Below are positions 21,855-33,985 of a stretch of 64,000 nucleotides of DNA, one piece after another. Source of the stretch: Ectocarpus siliculosus (lineage: Eukaryota > Sar > Phaeophyceae > Ectocarpales > Ectocarpaceae); contig FN649746.1 in the NCBI GenBank assembly GCA_000310025.1, forward strand, positions 2,678 to 66,677. Reading direction: 5' to 3'. Each line of letters begins with the position of its first letter. Position 1 is the stretch's first letter. The notes under the pieces were generated by a model. That model saw only the letters and a list, made by a program, of their open reading frames with translations. It did no database searches and had not been told where the DNA came from. Made by a program: the position numbers and the translations under genes.

Positions 21855-24800
21855 ATGTCAACGACGGCTGCTGTGGCGATGCTATTTGGGATGGCCAGCC
21901 TCATCAAGCTGCTCGTGCTTGCCCCCTGCCTTTATCGCAGCACCGACTTCGAGGTGTGTAAGACATGTGACATGTTAGGCGGGCATGGATCATTACCGTG
22001 GGGGAGAACATTTTGGATTTGGCTCAGTTTGGCACACTCCGCCCGAGGAAGACGCGTGATCGTTGTACAGCAGCAGCAGCAGCAGCAGCAAGGCCTGCCG
22101 CAGCTGCAGAGTATGCATCCCGTTTGTAGTCCAGATGCTTGTCTAGGCAACTTGACAGGTCCGATCCGGGGTAACGCTGAAGAGCGCCTCTCTACAACAT
22201 GCAGAGTGCATTGCCTTCCTTTTTTTAAGGGGAAGGGTTTCAGCCTTGTCTTCTCAAGTGAGCTCACGAACAAGCGCTCTCTATATTGTACCCACAACGG
22301 CAAAGAGCAAAGAGCAGTCTCGACGACATCCAAAAGTCTCACCCTCGCCCATCGAACGTCTTGGGAGTGACAACAACGGTACCGCCTAACCCCCCGAGGC
22401 TATTGTACGGGTACTCTATTTTGTGTCGTTCCGTGCTCTGTGACATATTCAGGGCTGCGTGCAGTGCACTGTACTCTGCGGCGACGCGGCTCACCTCGCT
22501 GTCCATGGTTTTTACGCAACTAGTGATAAACCCTACACTGCACTATGTATATTACTGTACTGCACACGAGGAATGCATGACGTGTAGCATGCCATACGAA
22601 GTCTTCAACCTCCAAAACGCTCTTTCGACCCGGCACGGTTGCGCGTGCGATACGTTTCGACCGAAGGTTCACCGTAACTGGCTAGCGATAACGCACTCGA
22701 AGTCCTTGGTAGACTGGTACTGGGAGGATACATCGGAGTGGACGCTAGACTATCCGCCGCTCTTTGGATACTTCCAGGTGAGGTAGGTCTGTCTTCAGCC
22801 AGGCGTCGTCGAAGCACGTCGAATAGGAAATGAACCTCCAACCTATCGTTTCTTCCCTTGCTTTTGTGACCCCGGATCAGAGTTGCGTCGAAAAAGCAGG
22901 AGAGGCCGCATAGTGGTAGTTACGGGAAATAAAACAGCCAAGGGTTGAACCAAAATGCTGGACATTGAGGCCAAAAAAGGCAGTTGGGTCTGCTGCGTAC
23001 GCTTTGTCCTGAATGGATGACCCTTGACCTCGGCCCTTGTGATCTTGTCAATAGTCTACCAACGTTTTTCTAAGTACAGCAAACATACTGGATAAAGTAT
23101 AGAATCGGCTTTGTTGGCGTTGGGGTCTGCGTGCCCCCTGCCTGATATTTTTTCGTAATAAACTTACTTTCTTGGCGTAGGCAGTCTGGCGTTGTTGAGA
23201 TGTGTTTTCTGCGTCTACAACAAAACACAGTCAGCCAGGGAGATGACCATATCCTATTAACCTTTCTTTCAGCTTCGTGGTGGAAAGTGTTGTCGATTTG
23301 TATTGCCTTTCCCGAGGGGTTGCACTTGTCACAAATGGAGGTCAACACAGACGGAGAGAAACAACTGGTGCAACAGCATTGCACCAAGCTAGGCAAAGTT
23401 CAGTGGCCTCGGAACCCGCGAGGGGGGGCGTGTTCGAGAATAGGCTGCAGGGATGTTTTATGTTTGTCTCGGTGCACACCCTTCGAAGCGGCAACACAGG
23501 TTTGGCGTCATATACGGTAGATGGTCCCAAGAACCAGCCGAGCCCTGATGCCATAGTGGCATCATGCCACTCCCGCGTTCGCAATACACAGAGGCATTCT
23601 TGCGTTGAACCTTGGTTGATTTTTTCACGAACTTTTTTTGTGTGCCGGTGCTTTGTCACGCGTACCCTCTCATTTGTTCAGTGGGCCCTCTCTCAGGCAG
23701 CCGTCCACGTGGAGCCGGATCTAGTGAAGATCACCCCGTACTACGAGCCTAGCGAGGTGGCAGTGTGGTTTCAGGTAAGTTACACCGTGCATAGAGTGGC
23801 AGTTTTTCGTTGGACTCTTTCTGCGAACAATCTGCGAGTTCTTGGTGTTGAAGATGGATCAAAGGAGGGAAGCGTGTTCACTGACTGGGCATTGTGGCAA
23901 TCGAAGTGCTTCGAATGGGAGCAAGACGAACCCCGCACAAGTCCTACTAGTCTCGTACGGTGAAGTCAACATAATGAGGCACAGGCCATATCAGCCTTGT
24001 GCGGTGACGTCAACACCATGAGGGGTGACCATCGAAGGGCATCCCCACTCGGAAAATCCACGAAGCATCTCTTGATTTATTTATCCCTTTCGGGAGACGG
24101 CACGCAGGCAGGCGCTGACTGCCTGATCGTAGCAGCAACATGGGCAACATCTTCCCGATGCTGTGTTCTGTTGTGTTTTTTTACCGCGGGCGGCCACCCG
24201 TGTGCTACACATGTATAAGTGTAACCACTTTCAACGACGGTTGTTCACCGCTGCCGAACATTTCGGTGTAATCATGGACTATTTCTTACTAGGGTACACT
24301 TTTGCCGCCCCCCTCCGCCCTGTCACCTGCGTTCACACGTATTTTCGACCACAAGAGAGTTTCAGTTATGGTGGTGGATGTGACGATGGTGCTCGGCGTT
24401 GTTGCCTGGTGCAAGGGTGCGAGAATGCGGCAAAAATCAGGCGGCGTGCACTCCGGCACTGTCCCGCAAGGTGTGTGGCAGGCTTTTTTGTTGTTGCTTA
24501 TTGCCGCCGTTTCTACGCGGAATCGTCGCGCACAGATGACGCGAGAAGGGTGGAAAAAAGGTCACGGAACGAGCGCTGACGCAAGGGTCACCGTGCATTT
24601 TTCACCAGATAAGCTCGGTCACACAGCAGCAGTGGCGGAGTGGTTCAGCCGGCGACCTCGCAACCTCCTGCCGTTTGGACGGGTTCAAATCTCGATGCAG
24701 TCACACGAACTGGGATTTGATCTCACAAGATGCCCTAACGCCGTGGAACGCGATATGTAGTTTTATGTATACGCAATGATTGGACCTTACGGTCGACGAG

Positions 24801-27800
24801 GGAAAGGAATGGCTGAATCGTTCTGGCGATAGTACTCAAGGCAAGGAAAGCGGAGAATACAACTCCTCTGTGGCTGTCCTGCTCCTGTGTGGCCCCGGCT
24901 GGTGCGTCCGTAATTGTACCGAAAGGTGGAGGACCGACGCCCAGAATATACGGGAAAAGGGACCGTTGAGAGATTCTTCCAAAGTTGGACCCCCCCGTTG
25001 CCCTACATTATCCCCTCTGCAGGGCCTCAACCTGAAAGCCAAACCGTTCGTTGGTGTGTTTTAGTGCAATCACCCGTTTGCTAGAGCCGTGACCCTGGCT
25101 AGCAGAGTGACCACCCCCCGGTGAGTCGCGAATTGTTCCACGCGAATCAATCTCGGTTGCTTCGTTTGGCTCAGATGTGGCGTGTGCAACCTGCGTGGGC
25201 CCGTTGGTCCTGCTCAACTCCGGTCTGTTTCTGGTGGATCATGTCCACTTCCAGTACAACGGCTTCCTTCTGGGACTGCTGCTCTTGTCCATGGGGCTGA
25301 TCAGACAGGTGAGACTCTGTTAGCATGTGGCACCATTCTTGATCTCACCCGGTGAGGTCTAGTCGGCGGGATGGAGCAGTCACTTGACCTTGGGCAAGTA
25401 ACCTGAGACATCTCTAGTCTAGTTAGAGTTGCCATCATATAAAGTGTGTGGCTGGTAACCAACGTAAACCTTTTACGATGAAACATCGTTTCCGAGGACA
25501 GCCATGCCTATTTGCAGGATTAAGTTACACGGCAGCTGCTCTCGACAGTGTGCTCCGGGCACAATTCCGGGACTGTGCGAGCAACGAACCTAGCCGGCAT
25601 CCGGTACCATGCTGCAACTCTTGTCCATGTCCTTAGCTACTGCACATCACACGCCTAGATCTGGTGACAGCTGGCGAGCTCTTTCGTCTCTCTCATCTCG
25701 TTCCAGGATTAGTTGCATGGTCTCTGCCCCCTCCGACTGTCAGGAATACACGTACGTACCTAACGCTATGCGTACAATGCGTCACCTTGCCCCCCCCCCG
25801 CAGGGTAGGGTGCTGTCTGGAGGAGCGACCTTTGCGGGTCTGCTGATGCTCAAGCACCTCTTCCTGGCGCTCGCGCCGCTGTATTTCGTATACCTCTTGA
25901 GGAGCTACTGCTGCGGTGCGAGTGCGCAGCAGCTGTCGAAAGGTGTTGGCGGCAGCGGCGATGTTAGAAGAGGTGGCGAAAGCAGCGTGGGTGAAGCATC
26001 TCAACCCCCCGAGCGAGGAGACCGCAAGGATCTTCAGCGAGCGGTACCCTCGGTCTCCCACGAACAAGTACAGGCGGTTTCACGTGAAGACGCACCATTA
26101 GCCAGGCTGTCTTGGAAACGGCTGGCCTCTCTTGGCTCTGCCGTGTTGTTCGTTTTTGGGTCGGTGCTAGGACCGCTGTGCGTCTCGGACGGCTGGACGA
26201 AGGATGCATGCTTGAAGCAGCTGGGGCAGCTCGGGGTCAGGTTGTTCCCGTTCGGCAGGCGAGTGGAGACGGAAGCGGACGAGCACACATCGATTGCGTG
26301 GTGTACCAGATGCCTATCAGTGTGGATCTTGCAGCAGTTTTGAGGGTGAACATGTTTTGCTCTGGTTCGCATGCACGCTGCTTGTGATATACTCTAAATC
26401 GACGCGTCGGGGACGGGATCAACAAGAAGAATATTATTCAGAAACCCATCCCTGTTGACCACTTTTTTAGCAGCAAATCCAAGCAGGTGCAACACTTCTA
26501 GGTCGCTCCTGCTCCCCAAGTGAAGAAACAAGTATTAAACCGCGGCCGAGCCTAATTACACCACACCCGCCGAGCACCGCCCATCAATCTTAACGTTTGG
26601 TCTCCTCCCGTTACGTGCAGGGGGTTGGTCCACGCGTACTGGGCGCCCAACGTGTGGGCAGTGTACCTATTTCTCGATCGGGTCTTGCTCGCCTCGCTCA
26701 AACTCGCTGGGCTGGCGGCCGTTTCGGACGGGAAGGGGTCCACTACAGGTGCGCCACGGGGGGGGGGGGGGGTACTCATAATCGTGCATGCCGTATCGTT
26801 TGACCATTGACGTCGCATCCCTACAAAGCCGGGACGGAGCATGCCGGGTTCTCACAGGACCAGACTCTCACATCACCAAGCGCCAAGCACCGTGAGGAAT
26901 TCGGCGAGTCGCATGAAGGGTATAATTATTGTTTTCGTTGACTCTATTTATATTACTTTGAAATGCCAAACATGGGTTTCTGCTGCTGCCCACACCCTCG
27001 TCAAAGACGTCGCATCCCTACAAAGCCGGGACGGAGCATGCCGGGTTCTCACAGGACCAGACTCTAACATCACCAAGCTCCAAGCACCGTGAGGAATTCG
27101 GCGAGTCGCATGAAGGGTATAATTATTGTTTTCGTTTACTCTATTTATATTACTTTGAAATGCCAAACATGGGTTTCTGCTGCTGCCCACACCCTCGTCA
27201 AGGGAGCACCTCTAGAACGTCGAATTTCTAGATCTTTACTGGCAATTCGTTTGTTGCGAATAGCGGTCGAGCTGCTATCAGTCCACCCAGGGAGAGCGTT
27301 TTTTTTTTGTCTCATGTTCAGGTTTTGCTATGTTTTTGGTGTTTCAAACCGGGACGAGTCACCCTACGCGAGAAGGATATTGAAACCCGAAACCTGTATA
27401 TGTCCCATTCTGCCACCCACGAACTAGAATAGCGGCCTGCTGAACTGTATGGGGATATGGGAATAAATGTTCTTGAGAAAACTACCTGTACGGCCAGTTC
27501 CGCGATTTACTTCATAGCCGTGCTTCTTCGGTCTGCTACCAACGGTGAACGCCCTGTAGCCAATGGTACACATATGTTGAAGGTTCGGAAAAACATCATG
27601 ACAACTAACGTTGTGACAGGAATGCTCTGAAAGTGGTAAACATGAGTGGTCTGAAACTGATACTTTAGAATGGTCTGAGGGAATGTTCTCTTAAAGACTC
27701 TGAAGTTGTTAGACCGGTTTTTATGGATCCATAATGTTGCAAGAAAAGCTGCAAACTTTTCCTGCAACTTTTCTTCCAAACTTCGTCAATGGAACTTTTG

Positions 27801-30800
27801 ATGCACGCTCTTTATGGGACGAAGAAAGTTTTGTGCACGGGACTGGCGGAATGCGGAGGCGTGATCTTTTTGCTTTTTACAACGGCGAGAAGAACGCACG
27901 CGCCTTTCACATTGCACCGCGATAGAACCGGTCAGAGCGCGTGGGAGAAGGTAGTTGCAACCTTTTTTCTCCACACTCACGATACCCCAAGGCATCTAAC
28001 CTGGTACCAGAAAGATGCTGGGTAGAGCTAGCTCCCTCGGGGTGGCATTGATGTTGCTGTTGCCTTCTCCTTCGAAAAGTTATCGCTGGAAAACCAAACC
28101 ATGCGCACACAATCCCTGCGAACGTGAACCAACCGCTCTCTGACGTGGGTACTTTGGGGTCGATCAAAACTTTTTCCCCGATGCGCACGATACCCCACGG
28201 CACCAAATCTTGGGCATGAAAGATGGAGCAGAGAGCTACCTCCCACCGAGCGGCCTTGCTATTGCTGTTGCTTTCTCCTTGGGAAAGTTATCGGTGGATA
28301 ACCAAACCCGTGGCGGTCAAAAACATCGAACTTGAACTAACCGCTCGCGGCCGTTGAGGGTTGTGCACAGCACACACTTTTTTTCCCGGCTGATTCGGCA
28401 CCTCACGGCCCCAAACCTTGACATTGCCCCAACAGCCCATGGCATCACCTCCTTCCAGATACCATTCATGAGGCAACTCGTTTAGTATTTGTCGAGATAT
28501 CGGTGATCACAGCCTTCCCACAATCGATGCTGGAGAGGGCCTACTACGTGTGCGGTGGAGATAGCAGCTTGACGTGAACCGGTATAGTTTCCGCCGTGCA
28601 GCTTTTCTCGCCCCTTCCCGACTCGAGAAAAGCTGCAAAACGTTTCGGCCAGGTTGCAGCTTTTCGCTCCGGAAAAAAAGTTGCAGAACTTTTGGTGCAA
28701 CTTTTAGCTCCCATACTGAGCGTACATTAGCAAAGCTGCAAGAAAAGTTGCAGAAATGCAGTTTTTTTGCAGGTTTGTGGAGCCTAAAAAGCGGTGTTAC
28801 TCACCAGCATTTCCTGACTTTGTGTACGCCTGAGCATGGTAGACTATGGGTGCCACGGCGGCCGGTAACAAGCGGTCGAAGGTGTGTTGACGTAACCTTT
28901 ACAACTATCTCCCTATGGCAGAGGAAAGTTGGTCGGAGCATGGGGTCGATAGTGAAGGAAGGAGGGGGGGGGGGTCGCACAAAATGTANNNNNNNNNNNN
29001 NNNNNNNNNNNNNNNNNNNNNNNNNNNNNNNNNNNNNNNNNNNNNNNNNNNNNNNNNNNNNNNNNNNNNNNNNNNNNNGTAGTTTGGTTGTTTTCAATCA
29101 TTCTCCGTGGTACATGTTGTGCGACCCCCCCCCCTCCTTCCTTCACTGTCGACCCCATGCTCCGACCAACTTTCGTCTGCCATAGGGAGATAGTTGTAAA
29201 GGTTACGTCAACACACCTTCGACCGCTTGTTACCGGCCGCCGTGGCACCCATAGTCTACCATGTCTAGAAATCACCGGGGCGATGTTTCCTAAAGCGATC
29301 ACCAATACAGCTCACACCGTCGTGCTGGGTGCTGTATTTGTAGTATTGTCGCGTTCGCCCTACACCACACAACTATGGAGTATTGTGGCGAGCGAGCACT
29401 GTTTTGTACAACGAATCGCCATAACATGAGGTTAGCTTCGGAAACTCTGTACTTAGATGGCACCCCCTCCAGCTAATCGCCCCCCCTCGCTCGACTTCGC
29501 ATTTTCGCCTAGCAGGGGGACTTGTGCGGACGGAAATCATGGCCATACTCCCCTCGGTGCCGACTGCGGCCTGCCTCTTCCTTTCCGTCCTCGCGTGCTG
29601 GCCGGCCTTCGTGCGGGCGTGGAAGACTCCCTCCGCACAAGTGTTTGCCTGGGGAGTGGTGAGCCGGCGCCCTCGTTTTGCTCCATGCGGGGGACTGGGT
29701 GTTGTCGGGTGTTGTCGGTGATTCGTCGCAGGAGTCGGCCATTTCCAGTATTCCCCAAGTTGTTATGGCTCGTCTCCTTCCGTTGGACGGCACAGCTACA
29801 CCTCCAAGGCTAGATCGCACCGAAATATTGCCTCTGGCGACGCCTGCCTACCCCTACACACGATTGGATACGCGTCGCGGCGTTGCTGTTGTCACCAAAA
29901 GGATCGCGGATGCCTGAATCCGTACCTGCCGAACCAGTGCGGCCAATATCTCCGCCATGGCGTCATGCCAAAGCTCTTGTCGTGACGGTGCAGCAAGAAG
30001 ATTGACTAAGTAGTTCGTTAGGGTGAGTTCGGCCCCCGTTCCACCAGAAACGCCCTAAATGGGCCATGCTTTACAGCAGAACTTGCTGAGGCTGCGAGCG
30101 GCACTATGTGTACACATCGAGCATGCGGCTCACTTGCGCATTTTGAACCGGTAGAGCTATCGATTGAAGCCGCTTCTTTGTTTTCATACCCGGTATCCGA
30201 CACGTGCTTGAATCTGGAGATGAGCGAGCCCTAAGCCCTAATATCGCTCCGTTTTCTGCTGGCATCCACAAATCTTCATGTTCAAAGCCGTCGTCCCTTT
30301 GGCGCTGCGTATGCGAACCATAAGTGTCATTCCTACCTTTTTTTTTGCTCTTGCTCACACTATGCACATGTTAAAGCACACCCACCATTTACACGTATTC
30401 CACCAGGTGCACTGCTCGCTGAGCGCGTTTCTCGTGGGTTTCCATGTGCACGAGAAGGCGCTACTAGTCCCCGCTGTCGTTTCGGCCCTGTTAGCGTCTC
30501 ACTCCAGGGCCGGTGCAAGGATGTACCTTCGGCTGTCCTTCCTAGCGGCCTTTGCGGTGTTCCCTCTTCTGCCCGGCCCCGAGCTCAGGGTGCTCAAGGT
30601 ACTCACGGAGTCTAGTAGCGCTTACTCATCGCCGATCAAGGAGACAACAATTGGACGGGGAGCGACTGCTGTACTGTAATTTTTTCTACCGTTCCTTTTC
30701 GGGCATACGTAAAACACAGCTTGCGCTTTGTGGTTTTTCCGGGTTAGAGGGCAATAAAGGCGAGCCTGAAGTACCAAAGTGGAAGTACATTTTTTGCAAC

Positions 30801-31413
30801 AAAACCTGAAGCACCAGTCTTGCCGCCCTGGCCTGAGTTGGCAACCAACTGTTTATCCGAGCATGCGCAAACGTCCGCTACGCACTCACTCACCACCGCC
30901 TGCCGAAACAAACAGGTCGTGCTCTTGATCACGCACCTGATGCTGGCGACTTCTCTATTGGAGCACCGTCATGCCGAAAACATCAAGTATGAGGGAATGG
31001 CGCCTACGCACTCCCGTGTTTCCGAGAGAATTCTTGCCGACCATTCCTCGGAAAGGTCTCCCTCCTCGGCTCCTGGGGAACCGTCCAGGAAAGCGAGTGG
31101 TAGCGTGACAGAACTTGTTGGTCTAGCTCCAGAGCAACGAGCCGGTGCTGGTGTGGGACGTGTTTCGACAGGGGGAAAGTGTGCACCAGCCCCTTGTTTG
31201 TGGACGGGTTGGGACAAGGCCTATGTTGCCGGGGCTGGAGTTATTTTTGTTCTGGGAGAGGTTGTGCACCCCTTGGTGTTTCAGGAGGGGACTCTGCCTT
31301 TTCTTCCACTGATGGGTGTGTCGGTGTTTGGCGCAGTCGGTGTGATGGCATGTTGGGGGCTGTCGGTCTCGGCCATTTCCACGACCGTTCAAGGGAATGA
31401 AGAACCAATGTAA
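21855..31413 (+). CDS. ALG8: ALG8, dolichyl-P-Glc:Glc1Man9GlcNAc2-PP-dolichol alpha-1,3-glucosyltransferase (10 exons)
   Basis: Adds the second glucose to the lipid-linked N-glycan precursor in the ER membrane, using dolichyl-phosphate glucose. Exons: 21855-21953, 22667-22777, 23682-23774, 24356-24470, 25175-25308, 25804-26258, 26621-26748, 29516-29658, 30407-30598, 30916-31413. All phases fit and give 655 residues. The family signature is YRSTDFE followed across the first intron by [11 protein letters not shown] (34-44), then [10 protein letters not shown] (55-64). [44 protein letters not shown] and [10 protein letters not shown] (434-443) follow in ALG8 order. Many hydrophobic segments are visible, consistent with the multi-spanning fold. 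At 655 it is longer than the ~520-530 usual in animals, through polar insertions in exon 6 (~220-290) and exon 10 (~510-560). The start CACCATGT gives the expected short signal-anchor N-terminus. Intron 6 is GC-AG. Intron 7 is 2.8 kb, repeat-filled and contains an assembly gap. Confidence 0.95.
22066..22090 (+). repeat. (CAG)n in ALG8 intron 1
   Basis: Eight CAG triplets shortly after the first donor site. Confidence 0.85.
24632..24945 (+). mobile_element. tRNA-derived SINE, copy 2
   Basis: Best-preserved head: A box GTGGCGGAGTGG at 24632 and B box GGGTTCAAATCT at 24681, spaced as in a tRNA of the Ser/Leu type. Then CACACGAACTGGGAT, CTCACAAGATGCCC, GACGAGGGAAAGGAATGG, TGTGTGGCCCCGGCTGG and AATTGTACCGAAAGG, as in copy 1. 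It lies in ALG8 intron 4 in sense orientation. Confidence 0.88.
26811..27203 (+). repeat. 197-bp tandem duplication in ALG8 intron 7
   Basis: Two nearly identical units run from CGTCGCATCCCTACAAAGCC to CACACCCTCGTCAA, at 26811-27007 and 27008-27203. They differ at only a few positions, so the duplication is recent. Confidence 0.95.
27714..28785 (-). mobile_element. ~1-kb dispersed repeat, copy B (intronic)
   Basis: Reverse-complement counterpart of 7065-8132, with the same landmarks in the same order (CATAAAAACC-like end, CAACAGCAACATCAATGCC, GAAAGTTATCG, TGATGCCATGGGCTGTTGGG, GATATCTCGACAAA, AAGTTGCA-rich edge). It contains an extra internal copy of GCACGCTCTTTATGGGAC. It sits in ALG8 intron 7. 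Because that gene runs on the other strand, this copy too is antisense to its host. Confidence 0.85.
28835..29263. mobile_element. Fold-back element with ~153-bp inverted arms around an assembly gap
   Basis: The left arm (28835-28988) starts CATGGTAGACTATGGGTGCC and ends GGGTCGCACAAAATGTA. The right arm (29111-29263) is its reverse complement with a few mismatches. Between them lie 90 Ns and 32 bp. The long hairpin explains the gap. No target-site duplication was clear and no coding frame is visible in the arms. Confidence 0.9.
28989..29078. other. Assembly gap (90 N)
   Basis: Run of N between the arms of the fold-back element. Its true length and content are unknown. Confidence 0.99.
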
Positions 31414-31961
31414 ACACGGCAACGACAACAACTGCAAAACAACTACAAGTAGAACAACAATGGTACAGGTACGTACAAAACGACACCTATTAAAGCAATG
31501 ACACCCTACGCTGAAAGAAGGTCAACAGCGCGGAGGTCTTGGAAGTGACAAGTCGTGCAACGAACAATTTTGGGGCATTCGTACTTTCGTACACGAAGGT
31601 CAGTTGTGAGCACGCAAACGTGCTGCAGGGATTGTAGGTGTACCTCCTTGGGCTTGTGTACCCTTTTCTTGCTAATAGTGTGCGTGTTCTTTAGATCTTC
31701 TGATGGCTTTAGCATTTTTGTGACCACGGGCCGAGTCTTTGCTAGATTTTGGGATTAGCAACTGACACGAGTTTAATGTGAAGAAAAACAACAACAACAA
31801 CAACAACAACACGAAACAGGGCCCGCGGGCATCTTGTTGATATGAATCGGTTTTGCACTTCGAAGTAAATACCAGGTACAGCACGAAGATTTTCTGACTT
31901 TCATTATGTACAACACGATATGGGGCACTCCCCTACCCATCCATCAAGCCATATAGCTGGT
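31414..31961. other. ALG8 3' flank with (AAC)n tract
   Basis: No gene recognised. Contains the likely ALG8 3' UTR and a run of eight AAC triplets at about 31786-31812. Confidence 0.55.
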
Positions 31962-32285
31962 CGCCCCGGTGGTCTAGTGGTATCCTCGTAAACCGCTAGT
32001 CGCAGAGGTCGTGAGTTCGAATCCCCATGTGGTGAAAAATTTACATAACTTGCGGGTGAAAGCGAAATATAGCTGAAAAGCTCTCGTGAGCACCAAACTT
32101 CGACGTTAGCACCGTTGACGAGGGAAAGGGACGGCTGGACCCTCCTCGCGATAAAAATAAAATTAACCACGCACCGCAGGAGGAATGAGGGGCATGAAAA
32201 TAAATAAAAAGAAGAAAAAAGCCCTGGTGTTTACCCCCTCCTGTATGACCCTGAATGTTTGTAGTTGTACGAAAAAATACACTAA
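31962..32285 (+). mobile_element. tRNA-derived SINE, copy 3, with a different tRNA head
   Basis: The head has A box GGTGGTCTAGTGGTATCC and B box GAGTTCGAATCCCC at tRNA spacing. The acceptor ends (CGCCCCG / TGTGGTG) pair only partly, so this is not an intact tRNA gene. It then carries the body module of copies 1 and 2: GTTGACGAGGGAAAGGGACGG, CGCGATAAAAAT, GCACCGCAGGAGGAA, CTGTATGACCCTGAATG and AGTTGTACGAAAAAA. The head differs in sequence and anticodon-loop region from copies 1 and 2. The stretch 32286-32760 after it holds nothing recognisable. Confidence 0.82.
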
Positions 32286-32764
32286 AAAGTGTAGTACTCT
32301 ACATACGCTGAAAAGTGTAGTACACATCTCACTCACCACGATGAAAGGGGGTTAACCCCATTCGACGGGATCGACATGGTATACACACCAAAGTTCGATT
32401 GTTGGCGCGTGGGGCGTAGAGAGGGGAAAATGTGTAGAAAGCCTGCGTGAGGCAAGTTATGCCGTGCATATATGTCACAACCCAGAGATACTGAGGTAAG
32501 AATGCAGAGTTCGTGTTTTGCTCAAGAAATTTGGATTAGAAAAAGCGAGAAAAATCAGAAACGCCGGACACAAGAAATATCAAAACCATAATGCAACCTA
32601 TGAACCGAGCCATTGACTTCCTCTCGGACTCAATAATAGGAAGCATCACTTATCGGGCCAACCCGACATCTATGTCCAGGTCATATCCCATTGCTCGGCC
32701 CGATGTTCGGCGCTCTTGTCCACGCTATTTCCTCCCTTCAATTAGACGCTAGTGCGCGCGATAA

Positions 32765-33929
32765 ATAATTTGCGCCCTCGCCTCCGGCCCTAACGTACGT
32801 CATCATGAAGGCTCATGACTTCCACCTCCCTGCCCTCTGAATCTGAAACAACCGATGCACTCTGCTTTGCTAGTTGCGTCGCACCACCTATCCTCCCTGA
32901 ATGCAGCGCGAAGTGCGTTGGGATTTCTCCTACTCTTCTCGCCATGTCTCTCAGCGCTGTTGTTGCTTCCGACCTCGACACTACTGCCCACCGTCCCTGC
33001 TTGACCGACTTCATGAGCGGCGCGCTACTTCCTAACTCTGGGTGCACGTCAAGCAGATTCAGCAAAATCTCTAGCGCCCCGATCTTCTCGGCCATCAGTT
33101 CCTCTTCCTCGTCCCGCAGTACTCTCTCTCTCGACACTACCGCACCTCGGCTATTTTGGTCCGCTTTCAATGCGCGAAAGGGCACTTCTACTCCGTCTGC
33201 CCGCCTTCTTTCGTCCTACTCTAGCCGACACACTCCCTCGAAGAATACGAGGTCCCCTCTCGTGAGACAACAACCGGGGTGTACTTAGCCATTGTGGTAA
33301 GCCCACAGCTCAGACGCTCGGCACAGCAAGAAATACGAGAGAGCGATCCCCATCCACGTCACTAGTCTGAAAGCATCCGTCTGCGCTCTTTCTGCCCCCC
33401 CTATAATCATCGGCACGGTGAGCGGTTGCCTTACCAACGGTTTCGTCTCTGCCCTCGCATGCAGTCTGTCTATTGCGTTACCAACAGCTACCACTCTGAA
33501 GGGCGATGTGGGCAGCTCCTAGCCTGCGTACAGTTTATGGAAGTATTTGATCGTCGCGAGGTACCCCTTCACCGCTTGGCTCTGGTTCGTGTACGCTAAA
33601 CACCTCGACCCCATAAACACAGTCAGCTTTCTTACTGTCCTATCCACACTGTCCTCCTCATACAACCATGGACTCAAATTTGCTTTAGCTCTTTCAGCTG
33701 TCCACGTGTCCCACTTGCTGCGGTATCCTTTCAGCGTGCTCGCGTTCAGGGAGCCGTGCTCCATGATTTTTAGGAGCTTTTCGCCTCCATCGCTCGTTCC
33801 TTTCGTCACGTGTTCGCTTCCTGTTCTTGAACACGTTAAGGTCACGACACCTTCTTTAGTTCTTTCGCTCAGCATTCTCTTCTTTCTCTTATCACTTCTT
33901 CTCTTTACACGCTTGACATGCGGCTCCAT
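32765..33929 (-). pseudogene. Tyrosine recombinase of the retrotransposon (broken)
   Basis: The N-terminal core-binding part (33929-33519) contains GSLNASTLKGYRSKWDTW. After a stop, 33494-33285 carries the first catalytic Arg in LLCRASELWAY. Then 33185-32790 carries the His-x-x-Arg box in ALHSGRIGGATQLA. The expected nucleophile is visible just beyond as FMMTYV in another frame at about 32810-32770, preceded by RWKS and a stop. All active-site residues can thus be found, but not in one frame. The role in the live element would be integration of the circular cDNA intermediate. Confidence 0.8.
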
Positions 33930-33985
33930 GCGAGGCCATCCATTCTTTGGTTCGGGAGTTTCTCTTGTAGTGTCATTTCAATTAG

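Noticed and set aside
25609-26343. 244-residue single-exon plus gene
   Set aside because: It contains ALG8 exon 6 (25804-26258); the ends are intron sequence.
31962-32034. Functional tRNA gene
   Set aside because: A and B boxes are good, but the acceptor stem pairs poorly and the segment continues into a SINE body shared with two other loci.
32346-32357. Palindrome GGGGTTAACCCC as a regulatory site
   Set aside because: A single 12-bp palindrome with no gene start nearby; chance is likely.
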